Source of the DNA: an uncultured Elusimicrobiales bacterium
GTDB taxonomy: Bacteria > Elusimicrobiota > Elusimicrobia > Elusimicrobiales > Elusimicrobiaceae
Reading direction: 5' to 3'
Assembly: GCA_944326725.1 (NCBI GenBank)
Contig: CALVFA010000045.1
Coordinates: 1 to 64,000 of the forward strand
Length of the DNA stretch: 64,000 nucleotides
In this document: piece by piece, positions 42,829-50,131 of the stretch
Numbering within the stretch: the stretch's first letter is position 1
Layout of the letters: each line of letters opens with the position of its first letter
Notes under the pieces: model-generated
The model's input: the letters and a program-made list of their open reading frames with translations, nothing else
Told to the model about the DNA's origin: nothing
The model's database searches: none
Made by a program: the position numbers and the translations under genes

Positions 42829-44358
42829 ATGGGGTTGCCGCTGGCTGATGTGCTGCGCCAAGTCGTGCCGGACGCTTACTATGTAGGCGGTGCGGTGCGC
42901 GACAGTTTGCTTAAAAAATCTTCCGGCGATATAGATTTGGCACTTCCTAGAGAGCGAGTGAAAGAAGCCGCACTGGCTTTGGCCAAAGCGCTTAAGGCCG
43001 CCGCGTTTGAAATGGACGCGCAGTTTGGCGTGTGGCGGCTGGTAACGCGCAAAGAAAACCTGCAAATAGATTTAACCGCTTTTCAAGGCAAAAATCTCAA
43101 AGAGGATTTGCTGCGGCGCGACTTTACGTTTAATGCACTGGCCTATCCTGTTACGGCGCCTATTACGCTGGAAGTCACTTCCGCCAAAGGCCAAAAGGCG
43201 CAAGTGCGGCTGAAAAACCTGCAAAAAAAATTCCTGATAGATTTAAAAGGTGGTCTGGCGGATTTGTCTGCCCGGCAAGTCCGTTTAAACGGGCCGCGCG
43301 TGTTTGCCGAGGACCCGCTGCGTATGCTGCGGGTGTTTCGCCACGCGGCGGAGCTGAAATTCTCCGTTGCGCCGTCTGTACTCAAGCAAATAAAAACAGA
43401 CGCGGCGCTTATCGTCCGCTCCGCCGGGGAGCGGGTGCAGGAGGAATTAAAACGCCTCTTTCATACGCCCCGCGCCTATGAACAAGTCCTCCGCATGGAA
43501 AAAACGGGTCTTTTAACGGCGTTGTTCCCGGAGTTGGAGCCGCAGCGCACCTGCGCCGAATGTTACTACGGCAAAGGCGGGGTGCTTAAACATACGCTGG
43601 ATTGTTTTAAAAGGGAAGAGTGGCTGCTGGAGAACCTGAAAAAGGCGTTCCCTAAATACCATAAAAAACTCTCCGCTGTGGTAACCGATAAATCTCTGTT
43701 TAAAATGGCGGTGCTGTTGCACGATGTGGCCAAGCCCGCCACCGCCAAAATGGTGGGGGACCGGCTGCGCTTTTTTTACCACGAACAAAAAGGCGCACGC
43801 ATGGCGCGTGAAATTTTAGAGCGTCTGCATTACAGCAAGGCGGACAGCCGCCTTATCTGCGCAATGATTGGGGAGCATCTGCGCCCCAGCAATTTAGCCA
43901 GCAACGATGTAATTACCGACCGCGGCGCTTATAAATTTTTCCGCGATTTAGACGCCGCCGCCCTGCCCATTCTGCTTTTATGCTGGGCCGATTACACCAG
44001 CTACATTTCCGACGCGCAGCTTAAGCGCATTTTGCCCAAAAGCGGAGATAAACTTATGAGCATTGAAAAAGCCAAAAAAACCGCTAATGTGGGCAAGACG
44101 CTGCGGCATATGCAGGTGCTGTCGCTGTTGTTTAAAAAATATTTTGATTCCCCTAAAAAAATAAAACCCAGCAAACTGTTGGACGGGCGCGATGTGATGG
44201 AAGCCTTGGGCCTTGCTCCATCACCTAAAGTGGGGGAAATTTTGGAAGCGGTGGCCCTGGCACAGGTGGAGGGAAAAGTAACCGACCGGGCCGGCGCGCT
44301 GGCTTTTATACGCCGCCATTTCAGCTCCTGCGCGGCGGAGGGAGCCGTTCAAAAATAA
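42829..44358 (+). CDS. cca: CCA tRNA nucleotidyltransferase/poly(A) polymerase family, with HD domain
   Basis: A 509-residue class II nucleotidyltransferase that adds or repairs the 3' CCA of tRNAs. Head motif YYVGGAVRDSLL near residue 18 and catalytic SGDIDLALP; RRDFTFNALAY near 89; RVFAEDPLRMLRVFRHA near 162. A C-terminal HD domain carries LLHDVAKPAT near 302 and GEHLRP near 347. Both tRNA genes in this window lack an encoded CCA, and one follows directly downstream, which fits the role. A division of labour with a separate poly(A) polymerase cannot be excluded. Confidence 0.9.
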   Translation: MGLPLADVLRQVVPDAYYVGGAVRDSLLKKSSGDIDLALPRERVKEAALALAKALKAAAFEMDAQFGVWRLVTRKENLQIDLTAFQGKNLKEDLLRRDFTFNALAYPVTAPITLEVTSAKGQKAQVRLKNLQKKFLIDLKGGLADLSARQVRLNGPRVFAEDPLRMLRVFRHAAELKFSVAPSVLKQIKTDAALIVRSAGERVQEELKRLFHTPRAYEQVLRMEKTGLLTALFPELEPQRTCAECYYGKGGVLKHTLDCFKREEWLLENLKKAFPKYHKKLSAVVTDKSLFKMAVLLHDVAKPATAKMVGDRLRFFYHEQKGARMAREILERLHYSKADSRLICAMIGEHLRPSNLASNDVITDRGAYKFFRDLDAAALPILLLCWADYTSYISDAQLKRILPKSGDKLMSIEKAKKTANVGKTLRHMQVLSLLFKKYFDSPKKIKPSKLLDGRDVMEALGLAPSPKVGEILEAVALAQVEGKVTDRAGALAFIRRHFSSCAAEGAVQK

Positions 44359-44475
44359 AATATTTCCGCCAGCGGCGAGCAAAGGGCGCTTGCTGCTGTC
44401 TTTCTGACGAAAGAAAAAGCACTGCCATTTTTTGTTGTGATGATGATAAGTAAGTGCAAAAAAAGCGTAACAATT

Positions 44476-44483
44476 GGTATAAT
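44476..44483 (+). promoter_or_regulatory. Extended -10 of tRNA-Gly
   Basis: TG-G-TATAAT region ending at 44483, 26 bases before the tRNA; no strong -35. Confidence 0.55.
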
Positions 44484-44509
44484 ATAAACGCAGCTTGAAA
44501 CTAATTTTT

Positions 44510-44580
44510 GCGGGCGTGGTTCAATGGTAGAATGGGAGCTTCCCAAGCTCTAGACGAGGGTTCGATTCCCTTCGCCCGCT
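44510..44580 (+). tRNA. tRNA-Gly (anticodon CCC)
   Basis: Acceptor arms GCGGGCG and CGCCCGC pair fully, the D arm contains TTCAATGGTAGAA, the anticodon stem GGAGC/GCTCT encloses loop TTCCCAA (anticodon CCC), and the T arm is GAGGG-TTCGATT-CCCTT. Discriminator base T; CCA is not encoded. A protein gene begins 18 bases downstream with no terminator between, so the tRNA is probably cut from a longer transcript. Confidence 0.93.
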
Positions 44581-44598
44581 CTTTTTAAGGTATCTTCT

Positions 44599-45237
44599 AT
44601 GGCAGACGAAAACAAAGACCTTCCCGAAATGGCAGAGTTTGAAGCGAAAATGCCCGCCTTAAGCGGAAACAAAGACATATGGCTGTTTTTGATTATCGTG
44701 GACGTGGTGTTTTTGTGCGTATTTGGTTTTTTCTTGTACAAAAATCTTTCTGCCCGTCTGTTAGCCCCGGCGGAGAATGCACCCGCGGCTGCTGCAGTGA
44801 AGCAAGAAGCCGTAGAGGAAGAACCCGTGGCGGTGGAAGAGGTTGTTGTGGAAGAAACAGTATCTGTTACTCCCCAGGCTCCTGCCCAGCAGCCTAAAGA
44901 AGAAGTGCCTGCTGTGACGCAAGAAAAGCCCGCCCCGCAGCCGCAGGCAGAAGTAAAACCGGCGGAGAAAAAAGAAAGCATTATTATCAAGACTAATCCC
45001 AAGAGCAAATACCGCCAGGTAACGTTCCGTTATTTTGGCGAGGGGGACAAAGTGTCCGTCGTCAGCGGTTTTACGATGGCCAAGCCCCGCGCTTTGAAGA
45101 AGAAAGACGGATACTGGGAAATCACGCTGGGTATCGCGCCCGGAACGTATAAATTCCTCTATATTGTAGACGGCGTGCAGACCTTAGACCCGTATGCAGA
45201 GGAAAAAGACGGACGCTCCGTACTGGTAGTAGAGTAA
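44599..45237 (+). CDS. Membrane-anchored protein with AMPK/CBM48-type glycogen-binding domain
   Basis: A 212-residue protein: an acidic cytosolic N-terminus, one membrane segment (about residues 31-51, IWLFLIIVDVVFLCVFGFFLY), a Pro/Ala/Glu/Val-rich linker to about 125, and a C-terminal E-set domain of the AMPK1/isoamylase-N glycogen-binding type (VSVVSGFTMAKPRALKKKDG, then YWEITLGIAPGTYKFLYIVD). The membrane segment suggests the domain lies in the periplasm, or the protein is an inverted tail-type anchor; topology is open. The start follows AAGG and is only 18 bases after tRNA-Gly. Terminators follow. Confidence 0.8.
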   Translation: MADENKDLPEMAEFEAKMPALSGNKDIWLFLIIVDVVFLCVFGFFLYKNLSARLLAPAENAPAAAAVKQEAVEEEPVAVEEVVVEETVSVTPQAPAQQPKEEVPAVTQEKPAPQPQAEVKPAEKKESIIIKTNPKSKYRQVTFRYFGEGDKVSVVSGFTMAKPRALKKKDGYWEITLGIAPGTYKFLYIVDGVQTLDPYAEEKDGRSVLVVE

Positions 45238-45254
45238 AAGTTTTATTTCTCTTG

Positions 45255-45284
45255 TCCCGCGTCTAGAGGACGCGGGATTTTTAT
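45255..45284 (+). terminator. Intrinsic terminator after the CBM48-type gene
   Basis: TCCCGCGTC pairs with GACGCGGGA around a short loop, followed by T5. Confidence 0.88.
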
Positions 45285-45289
45285 TTTTC

Positions 45290-45320
45290 AAAACACCCCG
45301 GTTTAATCTGGGGTGTTTTG
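45290..45320. terminator. Second hairpin, terminator-like
   Basis: AAAACACCCC (45290-45299) pairs with GGGGTGTTTT (45310-45319); follows the first terminator directly. Confidence 0.6.
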
Positions 45321-45358
45321 TATTGATTGACTGTTTTTTCTTATAAAAACGCCTCTGG

Positions 45359-45386
45359 TTGACTTGTTTTTTTTTTTTGATACATT
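45359..45386 (+). promoter_or_regulatory. Second pilin promoter with T12 spacer tract
   Basis: TTGACT (45359-45364), a 16-base spacer of TG, twelve T residues and GA, then TACATT (45381-45386); the ATG follows six bases later. Nearly the same module as at 9848 but with a spacer one base shorter. Confidence 0.72.
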
Positions 45387-45392
45387 TTCTCT

Positions 45393-45983
45393 ATGAAGAA
45401 TAAAAAAAGAGCCGGTTTTGCGCTTATAGAGCTGTTGGTGGTTGTTTTGATTGTCGGCATATTGGCGGCTGTTGCTTTGCCCCAGTATGAGAAAGCGGTG
45501 TGGAAAAGCCGCTCTGCCAAATTACAGATTTGGGCCAAACGTTTGCTGGATGCGGAGCGGGAGTTTATGGCGGCAAACGGATATTATACTCGGTGTTTGA
45601 ATTTACTTTCGCTGGATTATCAGGCCACTTTCCCCCGGATTATCCGACAAGAGAGCATTTGGGAAGAGGGGAAATATATAGCAGATTGCGTGCAAATAGC
45701 GGCCACCGAAAATGAAGAGGACGGCATGATTTTATCTGCGGCTTTGTTGGTGGCGAGGGCTGTTTTTTCATCAGGGAAATATGTGAGCAACGGTTTTGGT
45801 ACTTCTTTGTCTGCAGAACTTACCGAGGAGCAGCGGCGCATTGGTGGCATAGAGCATATCTGCGGAGGAAATGTATTCGGCACCGAATTAGGCGCACACG
45901 AAAAGTGGAAAAAGATGTTAAAATCCTGGGGGTTTTCAAATCAAGTGGCCCAGCGTTATTGTTATAATATCTATTCTTTGTAG
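45393..45983 (+). CDS. Type IV pilin-like (prepilin) protein
   Basis: A 196-residue prepilin with a short leader, cleavage site RAG/FALIE after Gly8, conserved Glu13, and the assembly helix LLVVVLIVGILAAVALPQYEKAV. Cys pairs occur in the globular part (TRCLNLL, IADCVQ, EHICGG, RYCYNI). Paralogous to the gene at 9883 in the helix and promoter, but the globular domains have diverged. No ribosome site; predicted leaderless. Role in pili or a pseudopilus is unknown. Confidence 0.85.
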   Translation: MKNKKRAGFALIELLVVVLIVGILAAVALPQYEKAVWKSRSAKLQIWAKRLLDAEREFMAANGYYTRCLNLLSLDYQATFPRIIRQESIWEEGKYIADCVQIAATENEEDGMILSAALLVARAVFSSGKYVSNGFGTSLSAELTEEQRRIGGIEHICGGNVFGTELGAHEKWKKMLKSWGFSNQVAQRYCYNIYSL

Positions 45984-46134
45984 AGTAATTAAATACTTAA
46001 GCCTATGAAAGAGAGGACTATTAGGTACAGGAAGATGTTCAAAGCACGCCATAAGAGTTTCTTCTTAGACGGTTTGCCCACAGATGAAAACAGAAAAGGA
46101 CTGCCCTTTAAAGCAAAGCTTCACAATTCAAAAG

Positions 46135-46169
46135 AAAAAACCCGCGCCTTATAAAAAGCGCGGGTTTTA
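46135..46169. terminator. Bidirectional terminator between pilin and OmpA-like gene
   Basis: CCCGCGC (46141-46147) pairs with GCGCGGG (46158-46164); A6 on the left gives a T tail for the leftward gene, TTTTAT on the right for the pilin. Confidence 0.85.
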
Positions 46170-46182
46170 TTCTAAAGAGTTT

Positions 46183-46644
46183 TTATCTTACGATAAAGTC
46201 TGTTATTACACGGCGGTTATTGTGGCGCCCTTCTTTGGTTTCATTGGAAGAAACCGGCTGATTTTCGCCATAGCCGGAAATGGTGATTTTTTCCGCCGGT
46301 ACGCCACGTTTCATTAAGGCGTCGGCCACCGCATTGGAGCGGCGGGCAGAGAGCGCAAAGTTATACGAATTGCCGCCGACATTATCTGTATAACCTTTGA
46401 TCAGCACTTCGGTAGAGTCGTTCTGCAGGGCCATTTGCGCAATTTGGTCCAATTGGGCATTATAGTCTGCATTGATTTTGCTGCTGTTGAATTGGAATAA
46501 TACCGGGGCATTGTCTGTAACAATATAGACTACTTCTGCTGTTTCATCAGCGCAGGTTTCATCATAACACATAGAGGCTGTCTTGCTATGGTGGCAAGCC
46601 GCTAAGAAAAGGGTGAATGCAAACAATACAGTTACTTTTTTCAT
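46183..46644 (-). CDS. OmpA/Pal-like lipoprotein
   Basis: A 153-residue lipoprotein (lipobox LAAC, Cys17) with a C-terminal OmpA domain that binds the diaminopimelate peptide of peptidoglycan and ties the outer membrane to the wall. Motifs: FNSSKINADYNAQLDQIA, KGYTDNVGGNSYNFALSARR near residue 92, SGYGENQPVSSNET and the end NNRRVI. Pal-like in size, but no tol genes are adjacent. Tandem with a related gene; both face left. Confidence 0.87.
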   Translation of the reverse strand: MKKVTVLFAFTLFLAACHHSKTASMCYDETCADETAEVVYIVTDNAPVLFQFNSSKINADYNAQLDQIAQMALQNDSTEVLIKGYTDNVGGNSYNFALSARRSNAVADALMKRGVPAEKITISGYGENQPVSSNETKEGRHNNRRVITDFIVR

Positions 46645-46728
46645 TTTTTCTCCTAGTTGTTTTCTTGAAATGGAAGAAACAACTTCATAATATTTTTCGC
46701 TGTATAAGCGAATTGATGTTACATCAGA

Positions 46729-47157
46729 TCAGTTGGCCGGGTACGGAAATTCAATTTCCACGCGGCGGTTTTGCTGGCGGCCTTCCGGGGTATTGTTGGA
46801 TACAATAGGCTTTTCAGAGCCATATCCTTTTACGTTCATGTTTTCCGCCGGTATGCCGCGGATTTGCAGGGCCTTTGCCACGCGCTGGGCGCGCTTTTGG
46901 GATAGACGCAAATTGCTTTTGGCGTTGCCGCTGGAATCGGTGTAGCCGCGCACTTCCATTACGACAGCAGGGCCTTTTTGGTACACTTTTACCGCTTCAT
47001 CAATAAATTTATAAGAAGACATTTCTATTTCGTCCCCATTTACTTCAAAGGCAATGGTGGTGAAATACATTTGCCCTACGCGGCCCGGCTGGGTATTGCC
47101 CGTATGGCAGGCTGCCAGCAGCAAAACACCGGCGCAAAGCAACATTAGTTTTTTCAT
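46729..47157 (-). CDS. OmpA/Pal-like lipoprotein
   Basis: A 142-residue lipoprotein (lipobox LAAC, Cys17) with an OmpA peptidoglycan-binding domain: EVRGYTDSSGNAKSNLRLSQ near residue 72, KGYGSEKPIVSNNT and QQNRRVEIEF at the end. Paralog of the downstream gene at 46183; the segments between the lipobox and the OmpA domain differ. GGAG lies upstream of the ATG. It follows folK by 36 bases and may be read from the pterin cluster transcript or from its own start. Confidence 0.87.
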   Translation of the reverse strand: MKKLMLLCAGVLLLAACHTGNTQPGRVGQMYFTTIAFEVNGDEIEMSSYKFIDEAVKVYQKGPAVVMEVRGYTDSSGNAKSNLRLSQKRAQRVAKALQIRGIPAENMNVKGYGSEKPIVSNNTPEGRQQNRRVEIEFPYPAN

Positions 47158-47193
47158 ACAAAAATCTCCTTCAGCTCCGATATCCGTTTTATT

Positions 47194-47685
47194 TTACAAA
47201 ATTTTACAAGTAGGCACACCTTTATTGCGCATGAGTTCCCGGTAGAGTGCTGTAACCGTTTTGCCCAGCTTGGGGTGCACATAGTCCGGCAGCAAATAAC
47301 TCAAAGGTTTTAATACAAATTCCCGTTCATGCAGGCGCGGGTGCGGGACGAAGAGCATGGCTTCATCGTCAAAAATGATTTGGTCATCATAAAAAAGAAT
47401 ATCCAAATCAATCACGCGCGGCCCGTTGCGAAATGTAGGCACCCGGCCCAGTTTGCTTTCCAGCGCTTTGAGTTTGCGCAGCAAATCCGCCGGCTTATAC
47501 GGGGTGGAAAGCAAAACGACCGTATTTACAAAATCGGGTTGTGCGTCGTACCCTTCCGGCTTGGAGAGGATATAGGGGGCCGTTTCTTTGACTTGGCCAA
47601 GGTCCCTCAGCGCTTCTACCGCCCGGTCCAGATTTTGCTTAGGGTCGCCCTGGTTGCTGCCTAGACCCAATATGACCAGCGCCAC
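47194..47685 (-). CDS. folK: 6-hydroxymethyl-7,8-dihydropterin pyrophosphokinase
   Basis: A 163-residue HPPK, which pyrophosphorylates hydroxymethyl-dihydropterin for folate synthesis. Motifs: LGLGSNQGDPKQNL at the N-terminus, KALESKLGR near residue 73, NGPRVIDLDILFYDD near 87 and VPHPRLHEREFVLKPL near 115. GTG start overlapping the upstream stop by one base (TAGTG). Last pterin gene of the leftward cluster. Confidence 0.95.
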   Translation of the reverse strand: MALVILGLGSNQGDPKQNLDRAVEALRDLGQVKETAPYILSKPEGYDAQPDFVNTVVLLSTPYKPADLLRKLKALESKLGRVPTFRNGPRVIDLDILFYDDQIIFDDEAMLFVPHPRLHEREFVLKPLSYLLPDYVHPKLGKTVTALYRELMRNKGVPTCKIL

Positions 47686-48035
47686 TATTCTTCTCCCCGG
47701 TATTCTACCCAGCGGTCTTCGGCTTCGGCTACTTTGACGCTGTAGAGTTTGGGCATTTTGGCCTTAATGCGGTCATAAAGCCAAATGGCTAAGGATTCTG
47801 CCGTCGGAAACGGCAAGAAAGTGGTCAGGTCGGAGCCGTCTAACATTTTTTCCAGTTCATTTTTGAACATTTGGCTGATTTGGCGAAAATCTACCAAAAA
47901 ACGCTCTTCATTAATATCGCCGTAAAAGGTGGCTTCGTAGCGAAAGAGGTGTTTGTGCAGCGGCTCAGCCAGGGTGCCGTCGTGGCTGTGCATGGCGGTA
48001 AAAGAGCCGGCTTGTGTTAAATAGACTTTGCTCAT
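47685..48035 (-). CDS. 6-pyruvoyl-tetrahydropterin synthase paralog, probable PTPS-III (FolB substitute)
   Basis: A 116-residue T-fold protein of the PTPS/QueD family. Zinc ligands are the first His of FTAMHSHDG and the two His of LHKH; the usual C..xHGH motif is replaced by AEPLHKH, i.e. no catalytic Cys but a Glu three residues before the first His. In the PTPS-III group this Glu marks enzymes that make 6-hydroxymethyl-dihydropterin and replace dihydroneopterin aldolase. It sits between folP and folK, coupled to both by overlaps (ATGA and TAGTG), and no folB is present in the cluster. A true QueD lies at 50132. HKH in place of HGH is unusual. Confidence 0.78.
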   Translation of the reverse strand: MSKVYLTQAGSFTAMHSHDGTLAEPLHKHLFRYEATFYGDINEERFLVDFRQISQMFKNELEKMLDGSDLTTFLPFPTAESLAIWLYDRIKAKMPKLYSVKVAEAEDRWVEYRGEE

Positions 48036-48826
48036 GAGTTGGCCTCCAGTTCTAAAAAGAAATTGACGACTTTTTTGGTTTCTTTTACGTCGTGTACCCG
48101 CAATATGTCCGCCCCGGCCTGCAATGCGGCAAAATTGGCACAGAGCGTTTGGGTTTTGCGTTTGGGCGGTTTTTCTGCGGGCTGGCTTAGAAATTTTTTG
48201 TGCGACAGCCCGATTAAAAGCCGCACTCCCATATTAGTAAAAAAATCCGCATGCGCCAAGAGCTTATAGTTTTGCTCGCGCGTTTTAGCAAAGCCAAAGC
48301 CCGGGTCTATGATAATTTGCTCTTTGCTCAGACCGTATTTTTGGGCTTGGTCAATTTTGGCAGACAGAAAATCTTTGATTTCCTGCAAAATGTCATCATA
48401 TTGAGTCATCTCCTGCATAGTCTGCGGGGTGCCGCGGCTGTGCATAATGACGATTTGCGCGCCAAAGTCTTTGACCAGTTTAAACATTTCCGGGTCCGGC
48501 GTACCGCTGACATCATTGATGATATGTACGCCCGCTTGAAGTCCTTCCAGCGCCACCGGGATTTTAAAGGTGTCTTGGGAAATAAGCATTTGGGGCCAGC
48601 GCGCGCGGGCTTGTTTAATCAGCTCCAGCGTGCGCGCCAGTTCTTCCTCTGCACTGACGGGGGTGGCGCCGGGGCGAGTGGACTCTCCTCCAATGTCTAA
48701 AATGTCCGCTCCGTCTGCAATATGCTGGGTGCATTTGGCAAGCAGAGAGTCTAAATTGTTCTGCGGGTCCCCGTCGTAAAACGAATCCGGCGTGGCATTG
48801 ACAATGCCCATAATTTGTTTAGTCAT
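48032..48826 (-). CDS. folP: Dihydropteroate synthase
   Basis: A 264-residue TIM-barrel enzyme joining hydroxymethyl-dihydropterin pyrophosphate to p-aminobenzoate. Motifs: GIVNATPDSFYDG near residue 7, DIGGESTRPGATPV near 44, IINDVSGTPDPEM near 101, MHSRGTPQTM near 128, IDPGFGFAKT near 175, GLSHKKF near 207 and RVHDV near 244. Complete. A TATACC box five bases before the ATG on the minus strand may give it a separate leaderless start. Upstream lies a duplicated 43-base segment. Confidence 0.95.
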   Translation of the reverse strand: MTKQIMGIVNATPDSFYDGDPQNNLDSLLAKCTQHIADGADILDIGGESTRPGATPVSAEEELARTLELIKQARARWPQMLISQDTFKIPVALEGLQAGVHIINDVSGTPDPEMFKLVKDFGAQIVIMHSRGTPQTMQEMTQYDDILQEIKDFLSAKIDQAQKYGLSKEQIIIDPGFGFAKTREQNYKLLAHADFFTNMGVRLLIGLSHKKFLSQPAEKPPKRKTQTLCANFAALQAGADILRVHDVKETKKVVNFFLELEANS

Positions 48827-48831
48827 ATTTT

Positions 48832-48947
48832 GGTATATCCAGGCCCTTTTAATGGCAACAAACTAAGCCGCCGCATTATCTAGTCAACAAGCACATTTCT
48901 AGCCGGTAAATCCTGGTCCCTTTAATGGCAATAAACCAAGCTGCCGC
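48832..48947 (-). repeat. Duplicated 43-base segment upstream of folP
   Basis: 48832-48874 and 48905-48947 align over 43 bases with seven differences. Both copies carry TTGCCATTAAA on the minus strand, a -35-like stretch, and end in GGATATACC or GGATTTACC. The copy next to folP would provide its promoter; the distal copy looks like a relic or second start or operator. Confidence 0.75.
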
Positions 48948-48968
48948 CTGTGCGGCTGCGGCCGCGGA

Positions 48969-49589
48969 CTATTTAATCATTTCCAAAAATTCGTTGCGCA
49001 CTTCCATTTTTTTAAACGCACCGCGTATGGCGCTGGTCACCATGACGGCGTTGTGTTTTTCAATGCCGCGCGAGCTGATGCACATATGTTTGGCTTTGCA
49101 CACCACCATTACGCCGTGCGGCTGGAGCGTTTCCATTAGGCTGTCTGCAATTTGGGCCACCAGTTTCTCCTGTATCTGCAGGCGGCGGGCAAAAACTTCT
49201 ACCAATCTGGCCAGCTTGGAAATGCCCAATACTCGTCCTTTGGGCAGATAGCCTATGCTGATAGAGCCAAAAAACGGCTGCAAATGGTGCTCACAGGTGG
49301 AGTAAAACTCTATGTCTTTTAGCACCACCATTTCATCGCAGGAGCCTTCGGTAAATGTTTTGAGCACGTCCTGCGGGCGCATTTTATAGCCGCCAAAAAG
49401 TTTGTCCCAGCTGCGCAGTATGCGTTTGGGCGTTTCCAACAAGCCCTCGCGGGAGGGGTCGTCGCCAATATAGGTTAAAATTTCCCGCAGGTTTTGCAAT
49501 ACTTTTTCTTGGGTTATTTTATGTTTGCCAGCTTGTGCATTTGCAGGCTGAGCCGTAGAAAGGGATTTTGTTTTATTAGTTTTACGCAT
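48969..49589 (-). CDS. folE: GTP cyclohydrolase I
   Basis: A 206-residue enzyme turning GTP into 7,8-dihydroneopterin triphosphate, the entry compound for both folate and queuosine in this cluster. Motifs: DDPSREGLLETPKR near residue 42, YSTCEHHLQPFFG near 95 (zinc Cys and His), GYLPKGRVLGISKLARLVE near 112, and HMCISSRGIEKH near 165 with the second zinc Cys. The first 27 residues are a Lys/Thr/Ala-rich addition encoded inside the end of queE; AGGAG eleven bases before this ATG supports the start. A TTG just after the queE stop is a weaker alternative. Confidence 0.92.
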   Translation of the reverse strand: MRKTNKTKSLSTAQPANAQAGKHKITQEKVLQNLREILTYIGDDPSREGLLETPKRILRSWDKLFGGYKMRPQDVLKTFTEGSCDEMVVLKDIEFYSTCEHHLQPFFGSISIGYLPKGRVLGISKLARLVEVFARRLQIQEKLVAQIADSLMETLQPHGVMVVCKAKHMCISSRGIEKHNAVMVTSAIRGAFKKMEVRNEFLEMIK

Positions 49590-50104
49590 AAATCTATATT
49601 CTCCTGTTTGTTGCTTTGCGGCTGCAAACAGACGGCGGCACCGGTGTTTGCATACGGGAAATACGTTTTTAATTCTTCTAAATCGGTATCTTGCCCCACC
49701 ACGATTTTAATGGCGTGGGCTTTGCAGAGCATATTTTGGCTGACATGCTTTTTGGGGGAAACCACCAAAAAATCAATGTCAGACACGTCTGCGTCCTGCG
49801 CGCCGTTGCTCTCCATATGCACCGTCCAGCCGCGCTGTTTAAGCCGGCGTGCCAGCGGGGCAAAGTTTTGCTCCGTAGGCTCCCCGCCGGTAATAATGAC
49901 GTTGCGGCAGGGATAGGCTTCCAACTCTTTTATAATTTCTTCATATGTCATGTCCTGCCCTTGGGCAAAAGCGTAGCGTGTGTCGCAAAACGGACAATTC
50001 ATACTGCAGCCGGCCAAACGCAAAAACACCGCGGCTATGCCGGTGTATGGCCCCTCGCCTTGCAAAGAATAAAAAATTTCATTTACCTTGAGTGTGTTTT
50101 GCAT
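49514..50104 (-). CDS. queE: 7-carboxy-7-deazaguanine synthase
   Basis: A 196-residue radical SAM enzyme that rearranges 6-carboxy-tetrahydropterin to 7-carboxy-7-deazaguanine in the queuosine pathway. N-terminal FYSLQGEGPYTG, iron-sulfur motif CSMNCPFCDTRYAF, GGEPTEQN near residue 70 and the typical ending RLSLQMHKLANIK. The last 76 bases overlap the start of folE in another frame, a long overlap for bacteria. It begins 27 bases after the queD stop. Confidence 0.94.
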   Translation of the reverse strand: MQNTLKVNEIFYSLQGEGPYTGIAAVFLRLAGCSMNCPFCDTRYAFAQGQDMTYEEIIKELEAYPCRNVIITGGEPTEQNFAPLARRLKQRGWTVHMESNGAQDADVSDIDFLVVSPKKHVSQNMLCKAHAIKIVVGQDTDLEELKTYFPYANTGAAVCLQPQSNKQENIDLCVKLIKQNPFLRLSLQMHKLANIK

Positions 50105-50131
50105 AAAGTAATCGTTTGCGGTGAGAACGTG

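Noticed and set aside
46005-46154. A 49-codon basic ORF after the second pilin
   Set aside because: No ribosome site or promoter, and it runs into the terminator hairpin.
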